A DNA stretch of 64,000 nt, from the NCBI GenBank assembly GCA_947495125.1, contig CANLXL010000003.1:372001-436000 (forward strand), written 5' to 3'. This DNA is from an uncultured Flaviramulus sp. GTDB taxonomy: Bacteria > Bacteroidota > Bacteroidia > Flavobacteriales > Flavobacteriaceae. The position numbers and the translations under genes were made by a program. Below are positions 46,878 to 55,171 of the stretch, in pieces (the stretch's first letter is position 1; each line of letters starts with the position of its first letter). The notes below the pieces were generated by a model, which saw only the letters and a list, made by a program, of their open reading frames with translations, ran no database searches and was not told the DNA's origin.

Positions 46878-47780
46878 TCAAACCCAATCCATAGGTTTTT
46901 TTAAAACATTAATTAATTTTTCTTCTTCGCTTCCTGCTTTAGGATGATGATCATAAACCCATTGCACATGAGGAGGTAAACTCATTAAAATACTTTCAAT
47001 ACGACCATTAGTCTTTAAACCGAAAAGAGTCCCTTTGTCGTGTACCAGATTAAATTCAACATAGCGTCCGCGTCTGATTTCCTGCCAATCGCGCTGTTCC
47101 TGGGTATAGGTTAAATCTTTTCTTTTTTCAACAATAGGCATATAAGCGTCCAAAAAGCTGTCTCCTACTTGGGTAACAAAGTTGTACCAATTTTGCATGG
47201 TCATGGTTTCTGAAGCTTTACAATAATCAAAAAACAACCCGCCAATACCTCTGGCCTCGTTTCTGTGCGTATTGTAGAAGTATTCATCGCAGCGTTTTTT
47301 ATAGGCGGGATAAAATTCGGGGTTATGGGCATCGCAAGCTGTTTTGCAGGTCTGATGGAAGTGAACAGCATCCTCTTCAAATAAATAATAGGGTGTTAAA
47401 TCCTGTCCGCCACCAAACCACTGATCCACGATTTGGCCCTCTTCATCATACATTTCAAAATAACGCCAATTGGCATGTACTGTTGGCACCATGGGGTTTT
47501 TAGGATGTAAAACCAGGCTTAATCCACAGGCAAAAAAATCAACATCGCCTACCTTAAAATAGGCTTGCATAGACTTGGGCAGTTTCCCGTGAACCCCAGA
47601 AATATTAACACCTCCTTTTTCAAAAACGTTCCCGTTTTCAATAACACGAGTACGACCACCGCCACCTTCCGGGCGTTTCCAAATATCTTCTTGAAATGTG
47701 GCTTTGCCATCGATGGTTTCCAACTCTGTTGTGATCGCGTCTTGTAAGCTTTGTATGTATTGGTAGAATTTGTTCTTCAT
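46878..47780 (-). CDS. hemF: Oxygen-dependent coproporphyrinogen-III oxidase
   Basis: 300 residues of full family length. Marks are VHANWRYFEMYD, WFGGGQDLTPYYL and the C-terminal RRGRYVEFNLVHDKGTLFGLKTNGRIESILMSLPP (about 235-270). It decarboxylates two propionates to form protoporphyrinogen IX with O2. The ATG overlaps the RAYT stop codon by 4 bp (ATGA). Confidence 0.97.
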   Translation of the reverse strand: MKNKFYQYIQSLQDAITTELETIDGKATFQEDIWKRPEGGGGRTRVIENGNVFEKGGVNISGVHGKLPKSMQAYFKVGDVDFFACGLSLVLHPKNPMVPTVHANWRYFEMYDEEGQIVDQWFGGGQDLTPYYLFEEDAVHFHQTCKTACDAHNPEFYPAYKKRCDEYFYNTHRNEARGIGGLFFDYCKASETMTMQNWYNFVTQVGDSFLDAYMPIVEKRKDLTYTQEQRDWQEIRRGRYVEFNLVHDKGTLFGLKTNGRIESILMSLPPHVQWVYDHHPKAGSEEEKLINVLKKPMDWV

Positions 47781-48406
47781 GGTTTGGTTGCATTGAAACC
47801 TACAAGGTCTTTGAGACCTTGTAGGTTAAGATCTAGATTTTGATTATTGTCGGGACCTGCTAGGTTTTCAAAACCTTGTAGGTCTATATTATGAGCGTAT
47901 TCAAAATTACTTAAATCATTAAAAAGATTTAAAACATAAGGTTTGTTTATAGAGATAAGACTTTTTTCATTATTAAAATAATTTTTAAAGGAAGTGAATT
48001 TGTAGTCTAAAAAACTTTTAACCATATTATGATTTTCAGGATTTTTATGAACATAAAGGATGAGATTTTTTAGATAAGATTCATCAATAATTTTTTTTCT
48101 TTTGAAATGCTTTTCAAATAAGCTTCCTGTTCTATTTTGTTGTTTATTATATGCTTTTGCATAGGCATTGAAAAGATTTGAAAACGCTTGAGTGGCTGAT
48201 TTTTCCTCTGAAACAATTTTCACAACCAAATGAAAATGATTGCTCATTAAACAATATGCAAGAACTTCAACTTTTCCTTTTAAATGTTTTTCAATGAGTT
48301 TTAAAAAATACCACATATTATTTTCATCTTGAAAAATAGCCGCGCTGTTTATGCCACGATTAAAGATGTGGTAATAATGTTCTTTTTCTATTTTTTCAAG
48401 CTTCAT
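47777..48406 (-). CDS. REP-associated tyrosine transposase (RAYT, Y1 family)
   Basis: 209 residues with the Y1_Tnp core: YHIFNRGINSAAIF, the HUH-type motif in MSNHFHLVVK, and a later helix with Tyr (NLILYVHKNPENH). RAYTs nick and mobilise REP palindromes. The last 40 residues contain two related segments, DLQGFENLAG and NLQGLKDLVG, encoded by two REP-like palindromes. The stop overlaps the hemF start, so the element sits flush against hemF. Confidence 0.85.
   Translation of the reverse strand: MKLEKIEKEHYYHIFNRGINSAAIFQDENNMWYFLKLIEKHLKGKVEVLAYCLMSNHFHLVVKIVSEEKSATQAFSNLFNAYAKAYNKQQNRTGSLFEKHFKRKKIIDESYLKNLILYVHKNPENHNMVKSFLDYKFTSFKNYFNNEKSLISINKPYVLNLFNDLSNFEYAHNIDLQGFENLAGPDNNQNLDLNLQGLKDLVGFNATKP
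47797..47827. repeat. REP-like palindrome 1 inside the RAYT gene
   Basis: AACCTACAAGGTCT / TTG / AGACCTTGTAGGTT, a perfect 14-bp stem. It is read as codons of the transposase C-terminus and lies 17 bp upstream of the hemF start codon. Confidence 0.85.
47855..47883. repeat. REP-like palindrome 2 inside the RAYT gene
   Basis: ACCTGCTAGGTTTT / C / AAAACCTTGTAGGT, a 14-bp stem with two mismatches. It is related to palindrome 1 (ACCTNCNAGGT...ACCTTGTAGGT) and is also translated as part of the transposase. Confidence 0.8.
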
Positions 48407-48492
48407 TTAGGATTGTTGTTTCTATTAGACTTTTTTAAATCTACAAGATTTCACAGCTATTGATATTTGTTGAATACACTTTTACGTAATGT

Positions 48493-48840
48493 CTAAACCA
48501 TTGATGTATTACAATAAGTTGCTTTTTCAAAATCTCTGATATTTATGGCAATAAACGGAATGTCCGGAAACATTTCTTTAAGCCCTGATACAATGTGCTT
48601 TGAAAGTTTTGCTTTTTGATCTGTGGTTCTACCTTCCATAATATTAGCAAATACATGAATGAATGCGGTCTCTTTTCCACCAACGATGTAATGGTCTGTA
48701 AATGGATTTAAACGCACTTTAATATCGTCTTCATCAAACAGATCGGAGTCCTTTGCATCATTATGAACCTGAAGCAAAACAGCGTTAGGCTCTTGGATTT
48801 CTAAAATATCTTTGGAGCAATCAATGACAAAATGTGGCAT
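48493..48840 (-). CDS. Tautomerase-superfamily protein (CHMI-like)
   Basis: 115 residues starting MPHFVIDCS, so Pro becomes the N-terminal catalytic base after Met removal. The length and the later HVFANIMEGRTTDQKAKLS region fit 5-carboxymethyl-2-hydroxymuconate isomerase relatives. No homoprotocatechuate genes are nearby, so the real substrate is uncertain. One base from the next gene. Confidence 0.75.
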   Translation of the reverse strand: MPHFVIDCSKDILEIQEPNAVLLQVHNDAKDSDLFDEDDIKVRLNPFTDHYIVGGKETAFIHVFANIMEGRTTDQKAKLSKHIVSGLKEMFPDIPFIAINIRDFEKATYCNTSMV

Positions 48841-48841
48841 A

Positions 48842-49387
48842 TTAGGTTTCTATTTCGTTATATAATTCATACAGTTCCATGTCTATGGCACTTTCACCGG
48901 TTGGTGTGAATTCATTTTTTAATGTTTTTTTCCAAGTAAAATTACAGTTCTCGGCAACTCTGATACTCGCTTTATTATCTTTATGTACAATGATTTTAAG
49001 CGTATTTAAATCCAGGCTATTAAAAGCATAGTCTGACAAAGCGTTTACGGAACGTGTTGTTACGCCCTGTCCTTCAAAAGGATATCCAATGCAATATGCA
49101 AACTCACCTTGTTTTTTATGATTATCGAGATCCTTTATATAAATAAGTCCTGCTATAGCTTTTGACGCCTTTTCTTTAATAACGAATAAGAACTCTTCCT
49201 TTAAACTAAACTGTTTCGCTTTTTTGTTAGCGAAAATCTTCGATAAATCCGGAGTCAGGTTCTCTCTTAAAGTTTTTGGAAAATAGCGCTTTAAGCGATC
49301 TTCATTCGCGATAACGAAGTTGCATATGCCCCAGGCATCTATGGTTTGAATAGGTTCGATATAAAAAGAATCAATATCAAGCAACAT
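48842..49387 (-). CDS. GNAT-family N-acetyltransferase (RimJ/RimL-like)
   Basis: 181 residues from ATG 49387. An upstream ATG at 49420 would lengthen the overlap with the EI24 gene from 11 to 44 bp. GNAT marks are GEFAYCIGYPFEGQGVTTRSV (acetyl-CoA loop) and LNTLKIIVHKDNKASIRVAENC. It probably acetylates a protein N-terminus or a small amine. Confidence 0.82.
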   Translation of the reverse strand: MLLDIDSFYIEPIQTIDAWGICNFVIANEDRLKRYFPKTLRENLTPDLSKIFANKKAKQFSLKEEFLFVIKEKASKAIAGLIYIKDLDNHKKQGEFAYCIGYPFEGQGVTTRSVNALSDYAFNSLDLNTLKIIVHKDNKASIRVAENCNFTWKKTLKNEFTPTGESAIDMELYELYNEIET

Positions 49388-50135
49388 GTGGCATTTTGTT
49401 TTTTGTTTGTAAAGCTTCAACTGTCTTTAATGATGCGGCGGTTACCGAAAGTGGTAAAACTAAGACAACACCAATAACAGGAATTAATAAAAATAAAATG
49501 AATACGATACCGTTGCCTATGGCTAAACCACGATGGTTCCTAACAAAATTAATACTTTCTCTATATTTAAAATGGCGCTCTAAGATGTAATCCATATTTC
49601 CAAATCCGGCATAGTATGCCTGAACCATAAAAAGTAATATGGTAGAAAATATGTTAACTACAGGAATGAATTTTAAGAATAGAATGGGGATAGTTAGAAG
49701 CAACTCCATGAATAAATTTCTCCCGTTAATTCGAATACCACGCCAAAGTTGCTGGGAAAAGCTTGTGTTTCTATGGTTGTGTGCGGTATTACCCGTTAAA
49801 TGGATTTCAATTTTTTCAGAAACCGGACTCATAAATGGCGCCGATAAGGCCATAATGATATGCTTAAAAAGGATAAGCCCAATAATAATAATGATAAGCC
49901 CTCCAATAAATGCGCTAATCGCGGTAAAGGTTTCTTTACCCCAATCCCAAACCCAAATCCTTGCTATAAAATCACCAATATTATCAGACAACCCATAGGC
50001 AAATCCAAAAATAGTAATGGCCGTAAGAACACTAATCAGCATAGGAATGGCAAAATATTTCCAAAGTTTTAGCTTGGAAATAAGGCTAAAAGCACCAAAA
50101 TATGCTCTGATTCCTAATGATATGTTTTTAAACAT
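49377..50135 (-). CDS. EI24/CysZ-like membrane protein
   Basis: 252 residues with four or so membrane segments (about 24-50, 73-98, 145-172 and 205-235) and the EI24-domain features FMSPVSEKIE and YYAGFGNMDYILERH. CysZ relatives transport sulphate, but the role in Bacteroidota is not established. It overlaps the GNAT genes on both sides (11 and 8 bp), so the three are translated together. Confidence 0.8.
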   Translation of the reverse strand: MFKNISLGIRAYFGAFSLISKLKLWKYFAIPMLISVLTAITIFGFAYGLSDNIGDFIARIWVWDWGKETFTAISAFIGGLIIIIIGLILFKHIIMALSAPFMSPVSEKIEIHLTGNTAHNHRNTSFSQQLWRGIRINGRNLFMELLLTIPILFLKFIPVVNIFSTILLFMVQAYYAGFGNMDYILERHFKYRESINFVRNHRGLAIGNGIVFILFLLIPVIGVVLVLPLSVTAASLKTVEALQTKNKMPHVA

Positions 50136-50682
50136 TTCTGTGTTTTAAATAATCCGTTTTCAATAAACCAAAATACATTACATCTTCATATTTATCCTGA
50201 AAACCTTTGTATTCCTGGCGTAAAACACCTTCTTTTTGAAATCCGTTTTTGGTTGCTACTTTCTGACTCCCTATATTTTCCGGTGCAATACGCAGAAACA
50301 CTTTATTCATATGTAACGTTTCAAAACAATATGTTACAACGTCTGAGGTGAATTTAGAAACAATACCGTTTCCGGCCATTTGCTCTGAAATAAAATACCC
50401 GACCTCACACTTTTTTACGGATGGATCAATGTTTTTAATATTAACCAAGCCAACCAAGGTATTTGTTTCTAAGCTTTCAATAAAGAAAGAAAAAATTTTG
50501 CCTTCGCTTTCTTCTGAAACCCATTCGTCAAATAATAGTTTCGCCTCTTCTTTGGTTTGACATCGTTTTACCGTTCCGGCGAATCCTTTTTCAATATATG
50601 ATTTGTTGCTATAAATGACATCGAAAAATGCTTCAAACGAAACAGCATGAATGCGTTGTAATTTATAATTTAAATGGTTCAC
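50128..50682 (-). CDS. GNAT-family N-acetyltransferase (RimJ/RimL-like)
   Basis: 184 residues. GNAT fold with CEVGYFISEQMAGNGIVSKFTSDVV and MNKVFLRIAPENIGSQKVATKNGFQKEGVLRQEY, typical of ribosomal-protein or aminoglycoside-like acetyltransferases. It is 3 bp after hemE, in the same transcript. Different from the GNAT gene two places downstream, though of the same family. Confidence 0.85.
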   Translation of the reverse strand: MNHLNYKLQRIHAVSFEAFFDVIYSNKSYIEKGFAGTVKRCQTKEEAKLLFDEWVSEESEGKIFSFFIESLETNTLVGLVNIKNIDPSVKKCEVGYFISEQMAGNGIVSKFTSDVVTYCFETLHMNKVFLRIAPENIGSQKVATKNGFQKEGVLRQEYKGFQDKYEDVMYFGLLKTDYLKHRNV

Positions 50683-50685
50683 AAA

Positions 50686-51708
50686 CTAGCTATTATATTC
50701 TTTAACAGCATCAATAAAGGCTTTCGCATGATCTAACGGAATATTGGGTAAAATACCATGACCAAGGTTTACAATGTACTTATCCTTTCCAAATTCGTTG
50801 ATCATTTGATGGACCATAGTCTTTATTTGAGCAGGTGGAGACAGCAATCGTGAAGGGTCAAAATTCCCTTGTAACGTGATATTTCCACCGGTTAAATAAC
50901 GGGCATTACGTGCAGAGCATGTCCAGTCAATCCCTAAAGCAGAAGCATTAGATTTTGCCATGTCGCCAAGTGCGAACCAGCACCCTTTACCAAAAGCGAT
51001 AACAGGCGCATCATCTTTTAGTGCTTCGATGATTTGATTGATATATTGCCATGAAAACTCCTGATAATCCACAGGTGAAAGCATGCCTCCCCAGGAATCG
51101 AATATCTGAACCGCATTAACACCGGCTTTTACTTTTTCTTTTAAATAGGCGATGGTTGTATCGGTTATTTTCTGAAGCAATGTATGTGCTGCAATCGGGT
51201 TTGTGAAGCAGAATTCTTTTGCCTTATCGAAGGTCTTACTGCCCTGTCCCTGTACACAATAGCATAGAATGGTCCATGGCGAACCGGCGAAGCCAATTAA
51301 AGGCACCTCATCATTTAAAAGTGCTTTAGTGGCTTTAATCGCTTGATAAACGTAGTCAAGTTCGACGGTAACGTCGGGAACGATAACATTATCAACATCT
51401 TTTTGAGTGCGCACAGGATTTGGCAAATATGGACCGAAATTCGGTTTCATTTGCACCTCGATATTCATGGCTTGAGGAATCACCAAAATATCACTGAATA
51501 AAATAGCAGCATCCATGCCGTATCTTCGAATAGGTTGCACTGTAATTTCACTGGCAAGTTCCGGTGTTCTGCAACGCGTAAAGAAATCATACTTTTCACG
51601 AATGGCTATAAACTCAGGTAAATAACGTCCCGCCTGACGCATCATCCAAACTGGTGGACGATTTACGGTTTCTCCTTTTAATGCTTTTAGAAATAAATCG
51701 TTTTTCAT
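50686..51708 (-). CDS. hemE: Uroporphyrinogen decarboxylase
   Basis: 340 residues. Starts with the family segment [23 protein letters not shown] ([14 protein letters not shown] signature) and has [12 protein letters not shown] and [11 protein letters not shown]. It removes the four acetate carboxyls of uroporphyrinogen III. Full length and intact. Confidence 0.97.
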   Translation of the reverse strand: MKNDLFLKALKGETVNRPPVWMMRQAGRYLPEFIAIREKYDFFTRCRTPELASEITVQPIRRYGMDAAILFSDILVIPQAMNIEVQMKPNFGPYLPNPVRTQKDVDNVIVPDVTVELDYVYQAIKATKALLNDEVPLIGFAGSPWTILCYCVQGQGSKTFDKAKEFCFTNPIAAHTLLQKITDTTIAYLKEKVKAGVNAVQIFDSWGGMLSPVDYQEFSWQYINQIIEALKDDAPVIAFGKGCWFALGDMAKSNASALGIDWTCSARNARYLTGGNITLQGNFDPSRLLSPPAQIKTMVHQMINEFGKDKYIVNLGHGILPNIPLDHAKAFIDAVKEYNS

Positions 51709-51720
51709 AGATAGTTTTCG

Positions 51721-52148
51721 GCTATTAGCTGTTGGTTATTGGCCTTTAGCTATTAGCTCCTTTAAGTTTATTGATTAAACTGCTCATCATTTTTGCTTCT
51801 TTTTGTATGAGATTAAAAATGATTTCAAGTTCATTTGTTTTTAAATATTTTAATTCTTGCGATATGATCAATTGCGTTTCGACTTCAAAAAGAGAACCCA
51901 TAGCTATTTCTAAAAACCGCTTAAATTCAATTTCGCTATTGCGGCTACAGCCTTCAGCAATATTTGAGGGTATGGAAACCGCAGCTCTGGTAATCTGACT
52001 TTTTAAACTAAACTTTTCCTCAGAAGGAAATTTTTCAGATAATTGATAAACTTCCTTTACCAACGCAATACCATTTTTCCATATATCAAGATTTCTAAAG
52101 TTCCTCATAATTAATTTTCACGAAAACCAAAGGCTAACAGCTAATAGC
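51721..52148 (-). mobile_element. Four-helix-bundle cassette bounded by inverted repeats, between hemCD and hemE
   Basis: GCTATTAGCTGTT (51721-51733) and AACAGCTAATAGC (52136-52148) form a perfect 13-bp inverted repeat around the four-helix-bundle gene. The repeats are rich in TTAGC/GCTAA units. They extend into coding sequence: the last codons of the four-helix-bundle gene and the VSY-stop end of hemCD lie in repeat sequence. Confidence 0.55.
51746..52108 (-). CDS. Four-helix-bundle protein (23S rRNA intervening-sequence family)
   Basis: 120 residues of the S23/IVP family (TIGR02436-like): RNFRNLDIWKNG, QITRAAVSIPSNIAEGCSR and EFKRFLEIAMGSLFEVETQL. Homologues occur in 23S rRNA intervening sequences and as accessory proteins of diversity-generating retroelements, and their own function is unknown. 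Here it is free-standing inside a repeat-bounded cassette between hem genes. Confidence 0.85.
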   Translation of the reverse strand: MRNFRNLDIWKNGIALVKEVYQLSEKFPSEEKFSLKSQITRAAVSIPSNIAEGCSRNSEIEFKRFLEIAMGSLFEVETQLIISQELKYLKTNELEIIFNLIQKEAKMMSSLINKLKGANS

Positions 52149-53727
52149 TAACATAATGTTCATTCACCAACTCAATAACACTCTCTACCGCTGGTACTTT
52201 AGCAACCCTAACATCTTTAAAATATTTCCTCGCTTCAGTTGCCGTGGTTTCTCCAATGCAAAAAGCGATGACTTTCTTGGTATTGTTTTTTTTCAAATAG
52301 CTCTGCACCGTTGAAGGACTGTAAAACATAACTCCTTCAATAGTATCCCCAACTTCAACCCCATCCAATTTGGTTCGATAGGCTTCAATCTCGTTGACCT
52401 TAATATGATTTTCTTTTAAAATATTTGGTAGATCATCTAGCCTCAAATCACTACAAAAATACGTTACTTCGGTGCCTTCAAGATATTCCACCAAATAGTT
52501 CGCCAGTGTTTTTGCGTTTTTTTCTGTGTGCGTAACTTTTCCGATCTTTTGTTCCACCAAGCGCTTGGTACGTCTGCCAACACAGTAAATATTTTTGAAT
52601 TGTAATTCGACAGCTGAATAGTTAGTGACTAAAGATTCAACAGCATTTTTACTGGTGATCACCACGTTCTTAATCTCGTCCTTTAAGAAACGAGGGTGAA
52701 TTCTATTCAAACTGATTTTAACAAAATCACTACTATCGGCAATGACCTTTTCTTGAAACAGAAGCCGCTGACTTTCAGTAAACGACTTTGTAGAATACAC
52801 ATTGATTTTTCTCTGGGAATGCTTGATGTTATCCATTAAGCGCTTCCCACCGCGTTCAATAACAAAGTCCGCACAAAATGCAGCTATATCATCATGTTCA
52901 CCTAGTTTTTTAACCCGTGTAACGTCTATTCTCTTAGAACCATCGGTACTTAACAGGACACCCTTAAAGTTTATTTCTTCATTTTTTATATAAGCCAAAG
53001 CCCCAATAGGCGCGGTACAACCACCCTCTAATTTGTTTAAAAATTCACGCTCAATGGTCGTGCAAATTTCGGTTTCTTCATGATTTAGTTCTTTACATAT
53101 GGCCCGGGTCTCTTCATCGTCTTCCAAAGCAGTTATCATAATAGCGCCTTGTGCCGGAGCAGGAATCATCCAATCTAGATTAACAGCTTCTTCGGGCCTA
53201 ATACCAATACGTCCGATACCGGCAGCGGCAAAAATAGCACCGTTCCAATGCTCATTATCTTGCAGTTTTTGTAAACGTGAGTTGATATTGCCCCTCAAAT
53301 CGGTGATGGTATGCGTTGGAAATCGATTTAACCACTGTGCTTTTCGACGTAAACTACCTGTGGCAATAACCGCCTCTTTAGCACTTAGAAATTCTTCATT
53401 ATGTTTAAATACCAGGGTGTCGTTTACATTGCCACGTTTTATAACGGCCGCTTGCACGATCCCTTTTGGTAAAACCGTTGGAACATCTTTTAAGGAATGC
53501 ACGGCGATATCTATGTCGTTATTCAGCATGGCAATATCCAGCGTACGTGTGAAGATTCCGGTGATCCCGAGTTCGTACAAAGGTTTATCTAAAACAATGT
53601 CGCCGGTAGCTTTAACAGGAACGAGTTCTGTTTTATGGCCTAAGTGCTCGAGTTGACTTTGTACTATTTTGGCCTGCCATAGTGCTAATTCACTATCGCG
53701 TGTTCCAATTCTTATAATTTTAGACAT
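52141..53727 (-). CDS. hemCD: Fused hydroxymethylbilane synthase / uroporphyrinogen-III synthase
   Basis: 528 residues. HemC part (about 1-302) has IRIGTRDSELALWQA, VHSLKDVPT and the dipyrromethane-cofactor Cys237 (EGGCTAPIGA). HemD part (about 308-528) has ITSKNAVESL, YCVGRRTKRL and GVMFYSPSTVQSYL. One protein thus turns porphobilinogen into uroporphyrinogen III. It overlaps hemA by 8 bp. The last three codons and stop lie in the neighbouring cassette repeat. Confidence 0.95.
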   Translation of the reverse strand: MSKIIRIGTRDSELALWQAKIVQSQLEHLGHKTELVPVKATGDIVLDKPLYELGITGIFTRTLDIAMLNNDIDIAVHSLKDVPTVLPKGIVQAAVIKRGNVNDTLVFKHNEEFLSAKEAVIATGSLRRKAQWLNRFPTHTITDLRGNINSRLQKLQDNEHWNGAIFAAAGIGRIGIRPEEAVNLDWMIPAPAQGAIMITALEDDEETRAICKELNHEETEICTTIEREFLNKLEGGCTAPIGALAYIKNEEINFKGVLLSTDGSKRIDVTRVKKLGEHDDIAAFCADFVIERGGKRLMDNIKHSQRKINVYSTKSFTESQRLLFQEKVIADSSDFVKISLNRIHPRFLKDEIKNVVITSKNAVESLVTNYSAVELQFKNIYCVGRRTKRLVEQKIGKVTHTEKNAKTLANYLVEYLEGTEVTYFCSDLRLDDLPNILKENHIKVNEIEAYRTKLDGVEVGDTIEGVMFYSPSTVQSYLKKNNTKKVIAFCIGETTATEARKYFKDVRVAKVPAVESVIELVNEHYVSY

Positions 53728-54982
53728 TTTTTGCTGAAGGTTCTAACTGAAACACTTTTTTGATAAGTTCGAGACTATCGTCTGTAGAAATATTGTCATC
53801 TTTTAGGTGATGTGCAAAGTGATTCGTTATTTTTTGGATGATATTATTACTGATTAGCGCGGCCTGTGCTTCATTGAAATCCGAATTTTTTTTGCGCTGT
53901 GTCTCTAATTCAGCGGTAGCGAAATCAGCAAGTTTATGCTTTAAGGCTTTGATCGTAGGTGCAAATTTCCGGGTTTCCAGCCAGTCGTTAAACTCAGACT
54001 TTACCTCTTCAATGATGGCTTCAGCTAATGGAATATGTTTTTTTCTGGCTTCTAAAGTCTGATCTGTAATTTGCGATAAATGATCTAGATGCACCAAAGA
54101 CACATGGTCGAGAGCTTGAACATCAGCATTAACATTTTTAGGAATAGATAAATCCAGAATTAAAAGCGGCTTGCTATTTTGAATAAGATGCTTGTCTATA
54201 GTTGGACGTTGGGCGCCTGTAGCCACAATTAAAATATCCGATTTAGAAATTTCTTCCTGCAGATTGGCATAGTCTTTAACTACTAAATTGAATTTTCCAG
54301 CAATTTTTTCAGCCTTGTCCTTCGTTCTGTTGATTAAAGTAATATGCTCATTTTTGGTATGCTTTACAAGATTTTCGCAAGTGTTTCTACCTATTTTTCC
54401 TGTTCCGAAAAGCAAAATGTTTTTATTGGATACGTCTTCAATAGTATTAAAAATATACTGAACTGAAGCAAAGGATACTGAAGTTGCTCCCGATGAAATT
54501 TCCGTTTCCGTTTTAATACGTTTACTCGCTTGTATTACGGCATTTACAAGACGTTCCATGAAATGGTTGAGTAGGCCGTGTGTTTTTGAAATTCTGGCAC
54601 TGGCTTTTAACTGACTTATAATTTCGAAATCACCAAGAATCTGACTGTCTAAGCCGGAGCCAACGCGAAACATGTGTGCAATGGCATCTTTGTTTTTGTA
54701 GATATAAGCCACATCCTGAAATTCTTCAACTGTACCCCGCGTGTTATCACATAGCAATTGGATAAGTTGAAAAGGGTGCTGAGCAAATCCATAAATTTCT
54801 GTACGGTTACATGTAGAGGTTACTACCAGACTTTCAATATCGTTTTCCTTAGCTTGATCAATAAGAGCACGCTTGGCATCTTCATCTAAACTAAAGCGTC
54901 CTCTAATATCAGCATCAGCTTTTTTATAACTTAAACCAATAGCATAAAAGTAATTGCTCCTGGATATATTGTATTTCTGCAT
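53720..54982 (-). CDS. hemA: Glutamyl-tRNA reductase
   Basis: 420 residues. The catalytic Cys58 lies in TSTCNRTEIYG. The NADPH-binding domain has LLFGTGKIGRNTCENL, and the C-terminal dimerisation helices are present. It makes glutamate-1-semialdehyde, the first committed C5-pathway step. The next enzyme, HemL, is not in the window. First gene of the minus-strand hem operon, with its own promoter. Confidence 0.96.
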   Translation of the reverse strand: MQKYNISRSNYFYAIGLSYKKADADIRGRFSLDEDAKRALIDQAKENDIESLVVTSTCNRTEIYGFAQHPFQLIQLLCDNTRGTVEEFQDVAYIYKNKDAIAHMFRVGSGLDSQILGDFEIISQLKASARISKTHGLLNHFMERLVNAVIQASKRIKTETEISSGATSVSFASVQYIFNTIEDVSNKNILLFGTGKIGRNTCENLVKHTKNEHITLINRTKDKAEKIAGKFNLVVKDYANLQEEISKSDILIVATGAQRPTIDKHLIQNSKPLLILDLSIPKNVNADVQALDHVSLVHLDHLSQITDQTLEARKKHIPLAEAIIEEVKSEFNDWLETRKFAPTIKALKHKLADFATAELETQRKKNSDFNEAQAALISNNIIQKITNHFAHHLKDDNISTDDSLELIKKVFQLEPSAKNV

Positions 54983-55004
54983 TAGTGTTTTGTAATTTCA
55001 ATAA

Positions 55005-55036
55005 CAAATGTATACGGATGATTCGAAAAAAAACAA
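55005..55036 (-). promoter_or_regulatory. Promoter of the hemA operon
   Basis: On the minus strand: TTG (55036-55034), 21 bases, then TACATTTG (55012-55005), 22 bp before the hemA ATG. It fits the Bacteroidota consensus. Confidence 0.6.
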
Positions 55037-55106
55037 CGCTCAAAGAACTTTTAATATCGTTTGTGGTTTTTTAAGCGTTTTTTTTAATATTATATGATAT
55101 TTGTCA

Positions 55107-55114
55107 TACTTTTG
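55107..55114 (+). promoter_or_regulatory. -7 element (TACTTTTG) of the AraC-type regulator gene
   Basis: TACTTTTG matches TAnnTTTG exactly and lies 57 bp before the ATG at 55172. The -33 box is not clear. With the hemA promoter it forms a divergent pair in the 189-bp gap. Confidence 0.5.
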
Positions 55115-55171
55115 CAGTGAAATCAAGGCTTTTTGCTTGCTTTGTTTAGAACGAATCTAAATAATATAGAT

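Noticed and set aside
51746-52108. Four-helix-bundle genes as part of a diversity-generating retroelement
   Set aside because: No reverse transcriptase, template repeat or variable repeat is present in the window.
53099-53656. 185-codon plus-strand frame opposite hemCD
   Set aside because: It is the antisense shadow of the strongly conserved HemC domain and has no recognisable domain of its own.
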